64,000 bases of DNA, taken from contig NZ_CP027062.1 of assembly GCF_002966125.1 (NCBI RefSeq), forward strand, positions 124,001 to 188,000. The letters run 5' to 3'. The stretch is from Pukyongia salina. GTDB lineage: Bacteria > Bacteroidota > Bacteroidia > Flavobacteriales > Flavobacteriaceae. Positions 45,072-53,999 of this stretch are shown one piece after another. The translations under genes were made by a program, and so were the position numbers. The notes beneath the pieces were generated by a model that was not told the origin of the DNA, ran no database searches, and was given only the letters and a program-made list of their open reading frames with translations. Numbering within the stretch: position 1 is the first letter of the stretch; each line of letters opens with the position of its first letter.

Positions 45072-45083
45072 ATCAGCGCTGAT
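45072..45083. repeat. Perfect 12-bp palindrome at a convergent junction
   Basis: ATCAGCGCTGAT, self-complementary, ends at the last base of mazG. It is followed by CAAATCTTTTT on the plus strand; a weak terminator is possible but the stem has no loop. Confidence 0.5.
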
Positions 45084-45856
45084 CAAATCTTTTTCGCTTC
45101 CTCCCAATAGACATCCATTTCGGCAAGCGTCATTTCTTTGAGAGGCTTTCCCAATTCCTTGGATTTATTCTCCAGGTATTGAAATCGCTTGATGAATTTT
45201 TTATTGGTGCGTTCCAGGGCATTCTCAGGATCTACTTTTAAGAAGCGGGCATAATTGATCATCGAGAAAAGGACGTCTCCAAACTCTTGTTCAATTCGTG
45301 GTCTGTTTCCCTCTCCCACTTCGTGTTGCAGTTCTTCCAGTTCTTCTTTTAGTTTTTCGAAAACCTGCTCCGGCTCTTCCCAATCGAAACCTACCCCGGC
45401 CACCTTATCCTGGATGCGATTGGCTTTCACCAATGCAGGCAGAGACACCGGCACGCCTTCTAACACGCTTTTCTTCCCTTCTTTAAGTTTGAGTTTTTCC
45501 CAGTTTTGTTTCACTTCCTCTTCATTGGCCACACTAATATCTCCATAGATATGTGGGTGCCTGGAAATGAGTTTTTCACAAATATCGTTGGCTACATCGG
45601 CTATGTCGAAATCCCTGGTTTCACTACCTATTTTAGCGTAGAAAACAATGTGGAGTAAAAGATCTCCCAGTTCTTTTTTTACTTCGGAAAGGTCCTGATC
45701 CAGGATGGCATCGCCAAGTTCGTAGGTCTCTTCGATAGTGAGATGCCGAAGGCTTTCCATGGTTTGTTTTTTATCCCATGGGCATTGTTCGCGCAACTCG
45801 TCCATGATGGTGAGCAGGCGATCGAAAGCCTTAAGCTGTTGTTCTCTGGAATTCAT
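45083..45856 (-). CDS. mazG: Nucleoside triphosphate pyrophosphohydrolase MazG
   Basis: A 257-residue all-alpha NTP pyrophosphatase with two MazG repeats. The first shows CPWDKKQTMESLRHLTIEET and the metal-binding EExxE...D pattern in EETYELGDAILDQDLSEVKKE; the second lies in EELEELQHEVGEGNRPRIEQ with EFGDVLFSMINYARF. It removes noncanonical or excess NTPs and can influence (p)ppGpp levels. Same strand as the DUF5606 gene upstream. Confidence 0.95.
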   Translation of the reverse strand: MNSREQQLKAFDRLLTIMDELREQCPWDKKQTMESLRHLTIEETYELGDAILDQDLSEVKKELGDLLLHIVFYAKIGSETRDFDIADVANDICEKLISRHPHIYGDISVANEEEVKQNWEKLKLKEGKKSVLEGVPVSLPALVKANRIQDKVAGVGFDWEEPEQVFEKLKEELEELQHEVGEGNRPRIEQEFGDVLFSMINYARFLKVDPENALERTNKKFIKRFQYLENKSKELGKPLKEMTLAEMDVYWEEAKKI

Positions 45857-45928
45857 AAAAACAAAGCTACTTTAAAAGGTCTTCAGAAATAAAAAGAGTT
45901 ATTAAAAGAGATTAACAAACGGAAATGT

Positions 45929-46339
45929 CTATTCTTCTTCCGAAGAATCTGCCTCAGTAAACTGAGTGATCCCGTGTTTTTGCAGCAAATTGTACCACTG
46001 CACCACTTTTTTGATATCGCTGGCATACACACGGTCCTCGTCGTAATCCGGCAGGACTTCAAAGAAGTATTCTTCCAGCTCGTCCTTCGATGCCTTGTGG
46101 TTGATAGCCGGTCCGCCATTCTCTTTTTCAGAGATCCTGGAGAAGACTTCTCGCAGAGGAACCTCTTCTGTAAGAGTGTAGATCGCTATTTCTGATAACA
46201 GGCTTACATTATGCCTACCGCTTACACTTATCTTCTTGCCATCGATAAGGGATTCTGCTAAAAAGCCACTACGTGTTTGGGTCTTCAATTCATATAGCCC
46301 CGGCTTTCCTGAAATAGATAAAATCTTCTCTAAACTCAT
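45929..46339 (-). CDS. DUF5606 protein
   Basis: A 136-residue soluble protein of unknown function, starting MSLEKILSISGKPGLYELKT and including ESLIDGKKISVSGRHNVSLL and DEDRVYASDIKKVVQWYNLL. The acidic tail ends in SSEEE. It resembles Bacteroidetes proteins named DUF5606 that sit beside def and ruvX. The frame opens nine codons earlier at a TTG, but the ATG at 46339 fits. No motif suggests an enzymatic activity. Confidence 0.8.
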   Translation of the reverse strand: MSLEKILSISGKPGLYELKTQTRSGFLAESLIDGKKISVSGRHNVSLLSEIAIYTLTEEVPLREVFSRISEKENGGPAINHKASKDELEEYFFEVLPDYDEDRVYASDIKKVVQWYNLLQKHGITQFTEADSSEEE

Positions 46340-46399
46340 AATGTAATTTGCTGTATTCGGCGGCAAATATCCTGTGTAAGTTTTAGTTTTGCAAGAGCA

Positions 46400-46990
46400 T
46401 TAACGTTTCTTTTTGGCCATAGGGAACTTCATACGGTAGGATACATCGATCTTCCCTTTAGAAATGTTGGCCAATCTGCCTTTGATAAGTCGTTTTTTAA
46501 GTGGTGAGAGCTTATCTGTAAACAGAATTCCTTCTATATGGTCGTATTCGTGCTGTATGATCCTGGCTACAATACCATCGAAGGTCTCTTTATGTTTTTT
46601 AAAGTTCTCATCCTGGTACTCAATGGTGATCTGCGGCTTTCTAAAAACATCCTCGTTAATATCGGGTATACTAAGGCACCCTTCGTTAAAAGCCCATTCG
46701 TCACCTGTTTCTTCAACGATCTTTGCGTTTATAAAAACTTTTTTAAAGGTAGAAACAAATTCTCTTTCGTCTTCGGTAAGATCGTCGTCATCCTCAAAAG
46801 GTGTGGCGTCTACAATGAACAATCGTATGGGTAAACCTATCTGCGGAGCAGCAAGGCCAATACCTCTGGCACCATACATGGTCTCGAACATATTCTCCAA
46901 TAGCTCGTCCAGTTTTGGATAATCCTCGTTGATCTCTTTGGCTTTTTGTCTTAGCACAGGATCGCCGTATGCCACTATGGGTAAAATCAT
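46400..46990 (-). CDS. def: Peptide deformylase
   Basis: Removes the formyl group from nascent N-terminal methionine. A 196-residue protein with all three family motifs: GIGLAAPQIG, EGCLSIP (metal Cys) and QHEYDHIEG (two metal His and the catalytic Glu). The frame is open 18 codons further, but MILPIVAYGDPVL is the normal start at 46990. It starts 4 bases after the ruvX stop, so the genes are co-transcribed. Confidence 0.96.
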   Translation of the reverse strand: MILPIVAYGDPVLRQKAKEINEDYPKLDELLENMFETMYGARGIGLAAPQIGLPIRLFIVDATPFEDDDDLTEDEREFVSTFKKVFINAKIVEETGDEWAFNEGCLSIPDINEDVFRKPQITIEYQDENFKKHKETFDGIVARIIQHEYDHIEGILFTDKLSPLKKRLIKGRLANISKGKIDVSYRMKFPMAKKKR

Positions 46991-46994
46991 AATC

Positions 46995-47405
46995 TTATTG
47001 CTTATATAAATATTCCTGAAGGATGATAGTGGCACTGATCTCATCGAGCAAGGCCTTATCCCGGCGCTTTTTCTTTTTCAAACCACCGTCGATCATAGAT
47101 TGAAAAGCCTGCTTACTACTATACCGCTCGTCTACCCGTTGCACCTCCATGGTGGGGAATTTATTAGTAAAGGCCGTGAGAAATTCTTTGATGTTCTCTT
47201 CTACGTCACTGTGTGTACCATCCTTCTGTTTGGGCTCGCCTACCAGGATAAGATCTACTATTTCTTTTTCAAAATAATTCTCTAAAAAAGACATTAATTC
47301 TTCGGTTGAAACGGTAGTTAGACCGGAGGCGATGATGCGTAATTCGTCCGTCACCGCTATCCCGGTTCGCTTTGTTCCATAGTCTAATGCCAGTATGCGT
47401 CCCAT
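46995..47405 (-). CDS. ruvX: YqgF/RuvX-type Holliday junction resolvase-like nuclease
   Basis: A 136-residue RNase H-fold protein (MGRILALDYGTKRTGIAVTD at the start, with the first catalytic Asp; LVGEPKQKDGTHSDVEENI; VDERYSSKQAF; late KKRRDKALLDEISATIILQE). Relatives process 16S rRNA ends or resolve junctions. Normal length. It is the first gene of the leftward cluster with def and is divergent from dapD. Confidence 0.93.
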   Translation of the reverse strand: MGRILALDYGTKRTGIAVTDELRIIASGLTTVSTEELMSFLENYFEKEIVDLILVGEPKQKDGTHSDVEENIKEFLTAFTNKFPTMEVQRVDERYSSKQAFQSMIDGGLKKKKRRDKALLDEISATIILQEYLYKQ

Positions 47406-47473
47406 TCAGTGCGCAAAAATACCGATTTGTTAAATAGTATGCTAAAAATTACATCCAATTTAACCACAGGGCT

Positions 47474-47481
47474 TATCTTTG
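47474..47481 (+). promoter_or_regulatory. Putative -7 element of dapD
   Basis: TATCTTTG fits TAnnTTTG and lies 18 bases before the ATG at 47500. No TTG is seen at the expected -33 spacing, so support is partial. Confidence 0.4.
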
Positions 47482-47499
47482 TAAAAATTAAAAAGACCT

Positions 47500-48315
47500 A
47501 TGACTGAGCTTCAGGAACGCATTGAAAAAGCCTGGGACGACCGCTCCCTCCTCAACGAAACAGATACCAAAAATGCCATTCGCGAAGTTGTGAACTTCTG
47601 CGATGCAGGTAAATTGAGATGTGCCGAACCAACGGCCGATGGCTGGCAGGTAAACGAGTGGGTGAAAAAGGCGATCGTACTTTATTTTCCTATTGAAAAA
47701 ATGGAGACTTCCGAAGCAGGGATATTTGAATATCACGATAAGATCCCGCTAAAAACGGGCTATCAGGAAAAAGGAGTTCGGGTAGTTCCCAATGCAGTGG
47801 CACGACATGGCGCCTATATATCTAAAGGTGTGATCCTTATGCCAAGCTATGTGAATATTGGAGCCTATGTAGACGAAGGGACCATGGTAGATACCTGGGC
47901 CACAGTAGGTAGCTGCGCGCAGATTGGTAAGAATGTTCACCTCAGTGGTGGTGTGGGTATTGGCGGTGTTTTAGAGCCCTTACAGGCGGCGCCCGTAATC
48001 ATTGAGGATAATTGCTTTATCGGTTCCCGTTGTATAGTTGTAGAGGGAGTTCGGGTGGAGACGGAAGCAGTTTTAGGAGCAAACGTGGTACTTACCGCCT
48101 CTACAAAGATCATCGATGTTACCGGAGATGAACCTGTTGAAATGAAGGGACGTGTTCCGGCAAGATCCGTAGTGATCCCGGGGAGTTATGCCAAGAAATT
48201 TCCGGCGGGAGAATACAATGTGCCTTGTGCCCTTATCATTGGTACCCGAAAAGCAAGCACCAATAAGAAAACCTCGCTCAATGACGCGCTGCGCGAATAC
48301 AATGTATCGGTGTAG
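47500..48315 (+). CDS. dapD: 2,3,4,5-tetrahydropyridine-2,6-dicarboxylate N-succinyltransferase
   Basis: Succinylates tetrahydrodipicolinate in the lysine/diaminopimelate pathway. A 271-residue protein with an N-terminal helical domain and a left-handed beta-helix of hexapeptide repeats: VVPNAVARHGAYISKGVILM, MPSYVNIGAYVDEGTMVDTW, GGVGIGGVLEPLQAAPVIIE and GSRCIVVEGVRVETEAVLGA. Family length and motifs are complete. It stands alone on the plus strand between two minus-strand groups. Confidence 0.96.
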   Translation: MTELQERIEKAWDDRSLLNETDTKNAIREVVNFCDAGKLRCAEPTADGWQVNEWVKKAIVLYFPIEKMETSEAGIFEYHDKIPLKTGYQEKGVRVVPNAVARHGAYISKGVILMPSYVNIGAYVDEGTMVDTWATVGSCAQIGKNVHLSGGVGIGGVLEPLQAAPVIIEDNCFIGSRCIVVEGVRVETEAVLGANVVLTASTKIIDVTGDEPVEMKGRVPARSVVIPGSYAKKFPAGEYNVPCALIIGTRKASTNKKTSLNDALREYNVSV

Positions 48316-48391
48316 TGATAAGCAACTTCAGTAAGAATAAAATTAGCCAACCATAGCAGGAGTACACAGCTGGATATAAATTTAAATTTTG

Positions 48392-49150
48392 TTAGCCGGA
48401 GTTTCTGCGTCTTCGCCTCACCTTCTTAGCATTTACCTTTTTCTGAAAAGCCCTGCTGTAATGGGTCATAAGTGAATGTGTGAGTTCGAAAGTATTGTTT
48501 GATAGCTTCGCATAGGTATCTGCCATGATGTTGATCATGTGCTTAGACAACCACAGCCTCCTGAAATTACGCATACGCTTTTCGAAAGACATAGATTCGA
48601 ACTTCATTCTGTTCAGATCGATAAGATAGAAGTCGTAAGCACCCTTACCTTTCTCCACGATAAGTGTATTCCCGGGAGAATGATCCAGAAAGTTCACCTT
48701 GTTCTCATGTAGACGATATGTGAAGGCTGCCACCTGCCTGAGGATCTCGTCGCGGTTCGGCCATTTGGGATTGTGATTCAGCACCCGGAAATCGAAGTCG
48801 TATTCAAGGTGCTTACAAACGTAATAGCTCTCTTTTAAACCTACTGAAAATGTTTCGGAGTAACACACCGGATGCGGGGTGTTGATTCCCAGTTCGATCA
48901 ATCGCGATGCGTATTCGAAGGATCTGCGTGCTTTACTTTTCCGAAGGAATCTATATACCAGGCCTTGAAAGAAACCCGGGGTCTTGAATTTCTTAATTAC
49001 ATAAGTATTACCATCTACACTTACTTTTTTGATGGTATTTCGATCGCCTTTGGTAACAAAATCCTTATTTGCCTCAAATCCATTGATCGCCTCTTCAAAT
49101 TGAGCTTTGTAAGCTTTATGATCGGGATGTAGCACAAGGGTTTTGGCCAT
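48392..49150 (-). CDS. Lipopolysaccharide kinase-like protein (InaA/WaaP type)
   Basis: A 252-residue small-kinase-fold protein. VDGNTYVIKKFKTPGFFQGL carries the nucleotide-binding Lys, and VNFLDHSPGNTLIVEKGKGA with DFYLIDLNRMKF carry the catalytic Asp (DHSPGN) and metal Asp. Such enzymes phosphorylate Kdo or heptose in the LPS inner core. The frame opens 129 codons upstream through sequence antisense to GT9, but the ATG at 49150 starts the domain. It is divergent from the GT9 gene (45 bases apart) and opens the glycan locus. Confidence 0.88.
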   Translation of the reverse strand: MAKTLVLHPDHKAYKAQFEEAINGFEANKDFVTKGDRNTIKKVSVDGNTYVIKKFKTPGFFQGLVYRFLRKSKARRSFEYASRLIELGINTPHPVCYSETFSVGLKESYYVCKHLEYDFDFRVLNHNPKWPNRDEILRQVAAFTYRLHENKVNFLDHSPGNTLIVEKGKGAYDFYLIDLNRMKFESMSFEKRMRNFRRLWLSKHMINIMADTYAKLSNNTFELTHSLMTHYSRAFQKKVNAKKVRRRRRNSG

Positions 49151-49195
49151 GATTAATTTTAATAACTTCAAAAAAAGAGATACTTTGCGAAGGTA

Positions 49196-50275
49196 ATGCA
49201 ACCTACGAAAATACTTGTTATTCAAAACAAAAGAATTGGTGACGTGCTCATCAGTTCGGTGATTGCAAACAACATAAAAAGAGTCTTCCCAAAAAGTCAT
49301 GTCACCTATTTTGTATACGATTATACCAGTGGGGTTCTTGAAAATAACCCGAATATAGACGAGATCATACGGGTAAAAGAGAAGGAACTTAAAAAGATCC
49401 CTCGATTGCTGAAGACCATGCGAAAGATCCGGAAGGCAGATTACAATATCATCTTCGATCCATATTCGAAATTCCAGAGTAGGATGATCTGCTTGTCGAG
49501 TCGGGCCGAATATCGAATAGGATTTAAACGCGCCCACAAGAAGTTGAAGCTCCCATTCTATTCACACCCGGTGAATTTGCTTGAAAAGCGCTCCAGGAAT
49601 TGTGGAAAGGCTATAGAAGACAGGATCAATCTGGTACATTCGGTTTTTCCGCTGGAAATGCCGGATTATGTACCAAAGATCTATTTAACTCCCGAAGAGA
49701 AAGCCTACAACCCCGTGGCTCATATTAATACCCCCGTGATCATGCTGGGAGTTCTGGGAAGCACCCCACAGAAGTCTATGCCCTACGAGTATATAGCGGA
49801 ACTCATTAATTATATTACCGATCACTTTAATGTCACCTTGCTCTTCAATTATGCTCCGCATCAAAAACCGGAGGCTATGAAGATCTACGAACTTTGCCGC
49901 GGAAAAGATCAAATTAATCTCGATATCTATGAAGATTCCATTCGAGGATTTATTAAACTTATCAATCATTGCGATATGCTCGTGGCTAATGAAGGCGGGA
50001 GTGTGCATATCGCCAAGGCCTTGAACAGGCCGACCTTTACAATCTACTCCCCCTACGTAAACAAAGAGCACTGGTCGAGCTTTGAGGATGGAGTCACCCA
50101 CGATTCGGTGCATTTACTGGAAGAAAAACCGGATCTATTTAGTAGCTTTACCCTGGAGGAACGCAGGAAAATTGAAGAAGATCCGGATGCGTTGTATCAT
50201 GAACTCACGCCCGATATGATATTGCACAAACTAAAACCCTTTCTGGACGGGCATTTGGCAGATTCTCGAAAATAA
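49196..50275 (+). CDS. Glycosyltransferase family 9 (heptosyltransferase-like)
   Basis: A 359-residue GT-B enzyme. Its N-terminus (ILVIQNKRIGDVLISSVIAN) and C-terminal nucleotide-sugar site (MLVANEGGSVHIAKALNRPT, then FTIYSPY) match heptosyltransferases that build the LPS core. It probably adds a core heptose or hexose. It is divergent from the kinase gene and ends 1 base before the methyltransferase gene. Confidence 0.9.
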   Translation: MQPTKILVIQNKRIGDVLISSVIANNIKRVFPKSHVTYFVYDYTSGVLENNPNIDEIIRVKEKELKKIPRLLKTMRKIRKADYNIIFDPYSKFQSRMICLSSRAEYRIGFKRAHKKLKLPFYSHPVNLLEKRSRNCGKAIEDRINLVHSVFPLEMPDYVPKIYLTPEEKAYNPVAHINTPVIMLGVLGSTPQKSMPYEYIAELINYITDHFNVTLLFNYAPHQKPEAMKIYELCRGKDQINLDIYEDSIRGFIKLINHCDMLVANEGGSVHIAKALNRPTFTIYSPYVNKEHWSSFEDGVTHDSVHLLEEKPDLFSSFTLEERRKIEEDPDALYHELTPDMILHKLKPFLDGHLADSRK

Positions 50276-50276
50276 A

Positions 50277-50858
50277 ATGAACTTACTTGATAAATTTCAT
50301 CACTGGAGACGTAAGGTACGCTGGAATAAGCAGTATAAAAGCGGGCGTTGGAATAGTCTACAAAGTGAGAAAGAGGTTGCCAGATATCGACAGATCGTTA
50401 GTTTTATTGCTGAATACGCCCCGGCGAATCCCGCTATCCTGGATATTGGTTGTGGTGATGGCGTGTTAAATCTGCGAATGGAAGACCTGGAATACAGCTA
50501 TTTTCTAGGTATTGATTTTTCGAAAGTATCGATAGACAAAGCCAGAGGAAAAAAATTCCCTAAGTCGGAGTTCCTCGCCGCCGATGCTATCACGTTTACA
50601 CCTCAACGCAATTTCGATGCGATAGTCTTCAACGAAGCCTTTTATTATATCCATGATTCCGAAAAGCAGAATGTGTTGGACAGGATGCTGGGCCACCTCA
50701 ATGAAAACGGGGTGCTGATCATTTCAATTTACAGGGAAGGTACTGGTTGCTGGGAATATTTTAAAGAGAATAAAGGGTTGAAAGAACTTGCTTTCACCAC
50801 GGTTACCACCAATGAAGAACTACGTTATTGGAAGATCGGGGTATATAAAAAGATCTAA
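50277..50858 (+). CDS. Class I SAM-dependent methyltransferase in glycan locus
   Basis: A 193-residue protein with NPAILDIGCGDGVLNLRME (SAM loop), YFLGIDFSKVSIDKARG and DAIVFNEAFYYIHDSEKQNV. Placed directly after GT9, it may methylate a sugar or lipid in the same pathway (inference). Its stop overlaps that of the convergent GT2 gene by 4 bases. Confidence 0.88.
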   Translation: MNLLDKFHHWRRKVRWNKQYKSGRWNSLQSEKEVARYRQIVSFIAEYAPANPAILDIGCGDGVLNLRMEDLEYSYFLGIDFSKVSIDKARGKKFPKSEFLAADAITFTPQRNFDAIVFNEAFYYIHDSEKQNVLDRMLGHLNENGVLIISIYREGTGCWEYFKENKGLKELAFTTVTTNEELRYWKIGVYKKI

Positions 50859-51676
50859 TCTTTTTTGATCCCGAAAGGGGTTCGTTCTAATTTCTTTTCC
50901 CGGGTCTCTTTCCGGATCGCCCGGTTCTTATCGATGGATTGCTGGTTCTTATATCCGCGTGGATGGTCCAGATGGATCACCACAGCGTTATACCGTATTT
51001 GCTTACTCTTAAGGCCATAATTTACAAGCCGCTCCCCTAATTCACGATCCTGCCCTCCATACTGCATGCGTTCATCAAATCCGTTCACGGCCAAAATGTC
51101 TTCCTTCCAGCCACTGGCATTATGCCCGTTCCAGCTGGCATTGGTAGGAGTGACCGCATTGAGGACCGCTGCTTTAAAGGGGCCTGAATTTAACTTGTTG
51201 TTTTTAAAAGAAGATTTCAGACCGTGTTTTTTCAGCCAGCCAAGGTCGAAACAATCTTCAGAATAAATTGTATCCCTGCTAATTGCCTCGGAGATGTTCA
51301 TGGGTAACATAAAATAACCTCCAGACAGAAAATATCCTTTTTCCCTGTACTTTATATGTTGTTCGACAAAATCCTTTCGCGGGATGCAATCCCCGTCGCT
51401 CATAATGATATATGGAGTAGAACATTTTAAAATCGCCTTGTTAAGGATCTGCGACTTCTGAAATCCGTTGTCTTCGTGCCATACATGGACGATAGGATAA
51501 AAAACCTCCTCGTTCATTCTCTCGATAAGCGCCTTTGTTTCCTCACCCGAACCATCATCTGCGATCACGATCTCGAACATACGGTAGCTTTGGTTGTTAT
51601 ATCCGTAAAGTACTTTTTCCAGCCATGCCGGCGAATTATACGTACTAATAATAATGGAGGTGTCTATCGTTTGCAT
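50855..51676 (-). CDS. Glycosyltransferase family 2
   Basis: A 273-residue GT-A enzyme: TSIIISTYNSPAWLEKVLYG at the start, VIADDGSGEETKALI, the DxD-type YIIMSDGDCIPRKDFVEQHI, and GWKEDILAVNGFDERMQYGG, which suits galactosyl- or N-acetylhexosaminyl-type GT2 members with a C-terminal acceptor domain. The upstream start (51718) lies in the next gene's promoter, so the ATG at 51676 is chosen. TATCTTTG on the minus strand (51689-51682) is close to its ATG. Confidence 0.9.
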   Translation of the reverse strand: MQTIDTSIIISTYNSPAWLEKVLYGYNNQSYRMFEIVIADDGSGEETKALIERMNEEVFYPIVHVWHEDNGFQKSQILNKAILKCSTPYIIMSDGDCIPRKDFVEQHIKYREKGYFLSGGYFMLPMNISEAISRDTIYSEDCFDLGWLKKHGLKSSFKNNKLNSGPFKAAVLNAVTPTNASWNGHNASGWKEDILAVNGFDERMQYGGQDRELGERLVNYGLKSKQIRYNAVVIHLDHPRGYKNQQSIDKNRAIRKETREKKLERTPFGIKKD

Positions 51677-51700
51677 TGGTGCAAAGATAAAGTTATTTAG

Positions 51701-51708
51701 TAAGTTTG
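51701..51708 (+). promoter_or_regulatory. Divergent promoter region between two GT2 genes (-7 element)
   Basis: TAAGTTTG fits TAnnTTTG for the plus-strand gene at 51713, with TTG at 51676-51678 about 22 bases upstream. The opposite strand has TATCTTTG at 51689-51682 for the minus gene. Both lie within a 36-bp gap, so the two promoters overlap. Confidence 0.45.
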
Positions 51709-51712
51709 CTCC

Positions 51713-52450
51713 ATGCAATCGTTATCGGTCATTGTCCCTACTTTCAACGAAGAAGCCTATATAGTAGACGCGCTGCGGTCGGTGGCTTTCGCCGATGAGA
51801 TCATCCTCATAGATTCGTACAGCACAGACAATACGGTTGCACTTGCCAAACCTTATATCACGAAATTATTACAGCGGGAATTCGACAATTTCTCTGCCCA
51901 GAAAAACTATGCCCTGGAGCATGTTAGCAGTGACTGGGTATTATTTCTGGACGCAGACGAACGCGTTACCCATTCGCTGGAAGATGAAATAAAGCGCACC
52001 ATTTCGCACCCTAAGCACGGCGGTTATAAAATTAATTTCCCTCATTTTTACATGAACCGATTTCTTTACCACCACAGTGACGATGTGCTAAGGCTGGTAA
52101 AACGCGCCGGAGCTCATTTTACAGGAACGGTACATGAGAAGTTACAGTGTGAAGGGCGAATAGGAAAATTAAAGAACCATATGCTCCATTATACCTATAA
52201 AGGGCTGGAGGCGTATATTGAGAAAAAGGAGACTTACGCCTGGTTTCAGGCGGAACAACTATATAAGAAGGGTAAAAAGGCCAGCTGGTTTCATTTATGG
52301 ATCAAACCATCATACCGGTTTTTTCGATCTTATATTCTAAAAGGAGGATTTAGAGACGGTATTCCCGGTCTAACGGTGGCCGCGGTTAATGCCTACGGAG
52401 TATTTCAGCGATATGTAAAATTGCGGTTGCTGCACAAGGGAATGCGGTGA
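51713..52450 (+). CDS. Glycosyltransferase family 2
   Basis: A 245-residue WaaE/KdtX-like GT2: LSVIVPTFNEEAYIVDALRS, ADEIILIDSYSTDNTVALAK, WVLFLDADERVTHSLEDEIK (DxD site) and KLKNHMLHYTYKGLEAYIEK. This subtype transfers glucose to LPS core heptose in some bacteria; the acceptor here is unknown. Paralogous to the protein at 53218 (shared SYSTDNT/SFSTDNT and HYTYKG/HHTYKS). Confidence 0.9.
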   Translation: MQSLSVIVPTFNEEAYIVDALRSVAFADEIILIDSYSTDNTVALAKPYITKLLQREFDNFSAQKNYALEHVSSDWVLFLDADERVTHSLEDEIKRTISHPKHGGYKINFPHFYMNRFLYHHSDDVLRLVKRAGAHFTGTVHEKLQCEGRIGKLKNHMLHYTYKGLEAYIEKKETYAWFQAEQLYKKGKKASWFHLWIKPSYRFFRSYILKGGFRDGIPGLTVAAVNAYGVFQRYVKLRLLHKGMR

Positions 52451-52456
52451 TCTCCC

Positions 52457-53161
52457 TTATATTATTTTACCGTACTTGATTTTTCTTCTGAATTTTCCCA
52501 GGCTATATTCACCTTTAATATCCAAACGCTGAATTTTAAACGGATCCGGGAATGGAAATTTATTTAGCCGGTTCCCTATCCGAAGTCCATAACTAAATCC
52601 CTCTTGTTTCAGGAGTTCTACAAACTTTGTATAGCTTTCTTTTTCCCTTGGGAATTTTCCATAGGGATACGCCAGAGCCGGACTAAGTGGGAGTTTATGA
52701 TTTTTTACAACCTCAAAACCACATTGTGTGTCGGTGGATGTCTCCTCAAGGGTAAGTTCGTTGTACTTGCTATGCTGAAAAGAATGATAACCCAACTCGA
52801 CCGTATCAGGCTGCAGGGAATGAAGTTGCTCGGCAGTCATGATATCCACCTTTCCTGTGTTCCACTCGTCTGTTTTTCCCAGGTAACCCAGTGGCACGAA
52901 TAAGGTGGCCTTTAGTTCATATTTCTGAAGCAGAGGAACAGCCAGATCTTTAAAACTAACATAGGCATCGTCGAAGGTTATCACTACGTTCTTTGAGCCG
53001 GGAAGCGTGCTAAGATCTTCTAATTCTGAAAAATGCCAGCTAGTGTATTGATTTTCCGAAAGCCATTTAAGTTGTTCTTCCAGCCTTCGAACACTTATAA
53101 CCAACCCTTCGCTGGTGGAAGACGCCACATCGTGATACATTAAAACCGGAAGTTTTGCCAT
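52457..53161 (-). CDS. Polysaccharide deacetylase family protein
   Basis: A 234-residue carbohydrate esterase 4 (NodB) domain protein: KLPVLMYHDVASSTSEGLVI at the start, NVVITFDDAYVSFKDLAVPL (catalytic/metal Asp pair), VELGYHSFQHSKYNELT (metal His) and ALAYPYGKFPREKESY. It would remove acetyl groups from amino sugars. It has no signal peptide visible. Convergent with the GT2 gene to its left and divergent from the GT2 gene to its right. Confidence 0.9.
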   Translation of the reverse strand: MAKLPVLMYHDVASSTSEGLVISVRRLEEQLKWLSENQYTSWHFSELEDLSTLPGSKNVVITFDDAYVSFKDLAVPLLQKYELKATLFVPLGYLGKTDEWNTGKVDIMTAEQLHSLQPDTVELGYHSFQHSKYNELTLEETSTDTQCGFEVVKNHKLPLSPALAYPYGKFPREKESYTKFVELLKQEGFSYGLRIGNRLNKFPFPDPFKIQRLDIKGEYSLGKFRRKIKYGKII

Positions 53162-53217
53162 GTTGTTTCAGAAAAGGTTCAGGGTAAAATTATTACTTTT
53201 ACCCAAACTATTATCAT

Positions 53218-53982
53218 TTGTTGGACAATACCCATAAAATTTCCGCCCTTGCCATTACCCTGAACGAAGGTGAGGTGATCGAGAAGTTCATTGAAAGTCT
53301 TTCGTTCGCGGATGAGATCCTTATAGTGGATTCGTTCAGCACTGATAATACAAAGGAGCTTGCCACCGCTTTTCCGAAGGTAAGATTCATCGAAAGAGAA
53401 TTCAGGAATTTTAGTGATCAGAAGAATTTTGCGATCTCTCAGGCTACCAACGACTGGATCGTATTCTTCGACCCCGATGAAGAGATCACTACCGAGATCA
53501 AAGAAGAGATACATTCTTTCCTGAAAGACCCGAGGGCGATAGCCTATGCCATAAAACGGGAGTTATATTTTATGGGAAAACGCATAAAATACAGTGGTTT
53601 TCAGACAGATTGGGTCATCAGGCTGTTCCACAAGGAGCACTGCCAATACAATGGAGATCTCGTGCATGAAACGATCGAAGCCAGGGGTGTAACCGAAAGA
53701 TTTCGATCCCGGTTACCACATCACACCTACAAATCCTTTGATGATTATACTTCAAAATTGCACCGATATAGTAAATTGAAGGCACAAATGATGTTCCAGC
53801 AGAATAAACGGCCCACTTTATGGCGGTTTCTGTGGCGACCATTTTACAGATTTTGGCATCAATATCTAATTCGGCTGGGCATACTGGATGGCAAAGAAGG
53901 ATTTATCCTGGCCTATATAAACGCCTTTGCAGTATTTAAACGATATGTGAATCTGTGGTTGCTCTATCGTAATATTAACTAA
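53218..53982 (+). CDS. Glycosyltransferase family 2
   Basis: A 254-residue WaaE/KdtX-like GT2: ISALAITLNEGEVIEKFIES, ADEILIVDSFSTDNTKELAT, WIVFFDPDEEITTEIKEEIH and HHTYKSFDDYTSKLHRYSKL. The start appears to be TTG at 53218 or 53221, since no ATG lies near the domain start. It is a paralogue of the gene at 51713 and probably acts on a similar acceptor. Confidence 0.9.
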   Translation: MLDNTHKISALAITLNEGEVIEKFIESLSFADEILIVDSFSTDNTKELATAFPKVRFIEREFRNFSDQKNFAISQATNDWIVFFDPDEEITTEIKEEIHSFLKDPRAIAYAIKRELYFMGKRIKYSGFQTDWVIRLFHKEHCQYNGDLVHETIEARGVTERFRSRLPHHTYKSFDDYTSKLHRYSKLKAQMMFQQNKRPTLWRFLWRPFYRFWHQYLIRLGILDGKEGFILAYINAFAVFKRYVNLWLLYRNIN

Positions 53983-53999
53983 TACAACGGCCTGAACAG

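Noticed and set aside
48392-49537. 381-codon version of the LPS kinase
   Set aside because: The first 129 codons are antisense to the GT9 gene; the kinase domain and a proper start begin at 49150.
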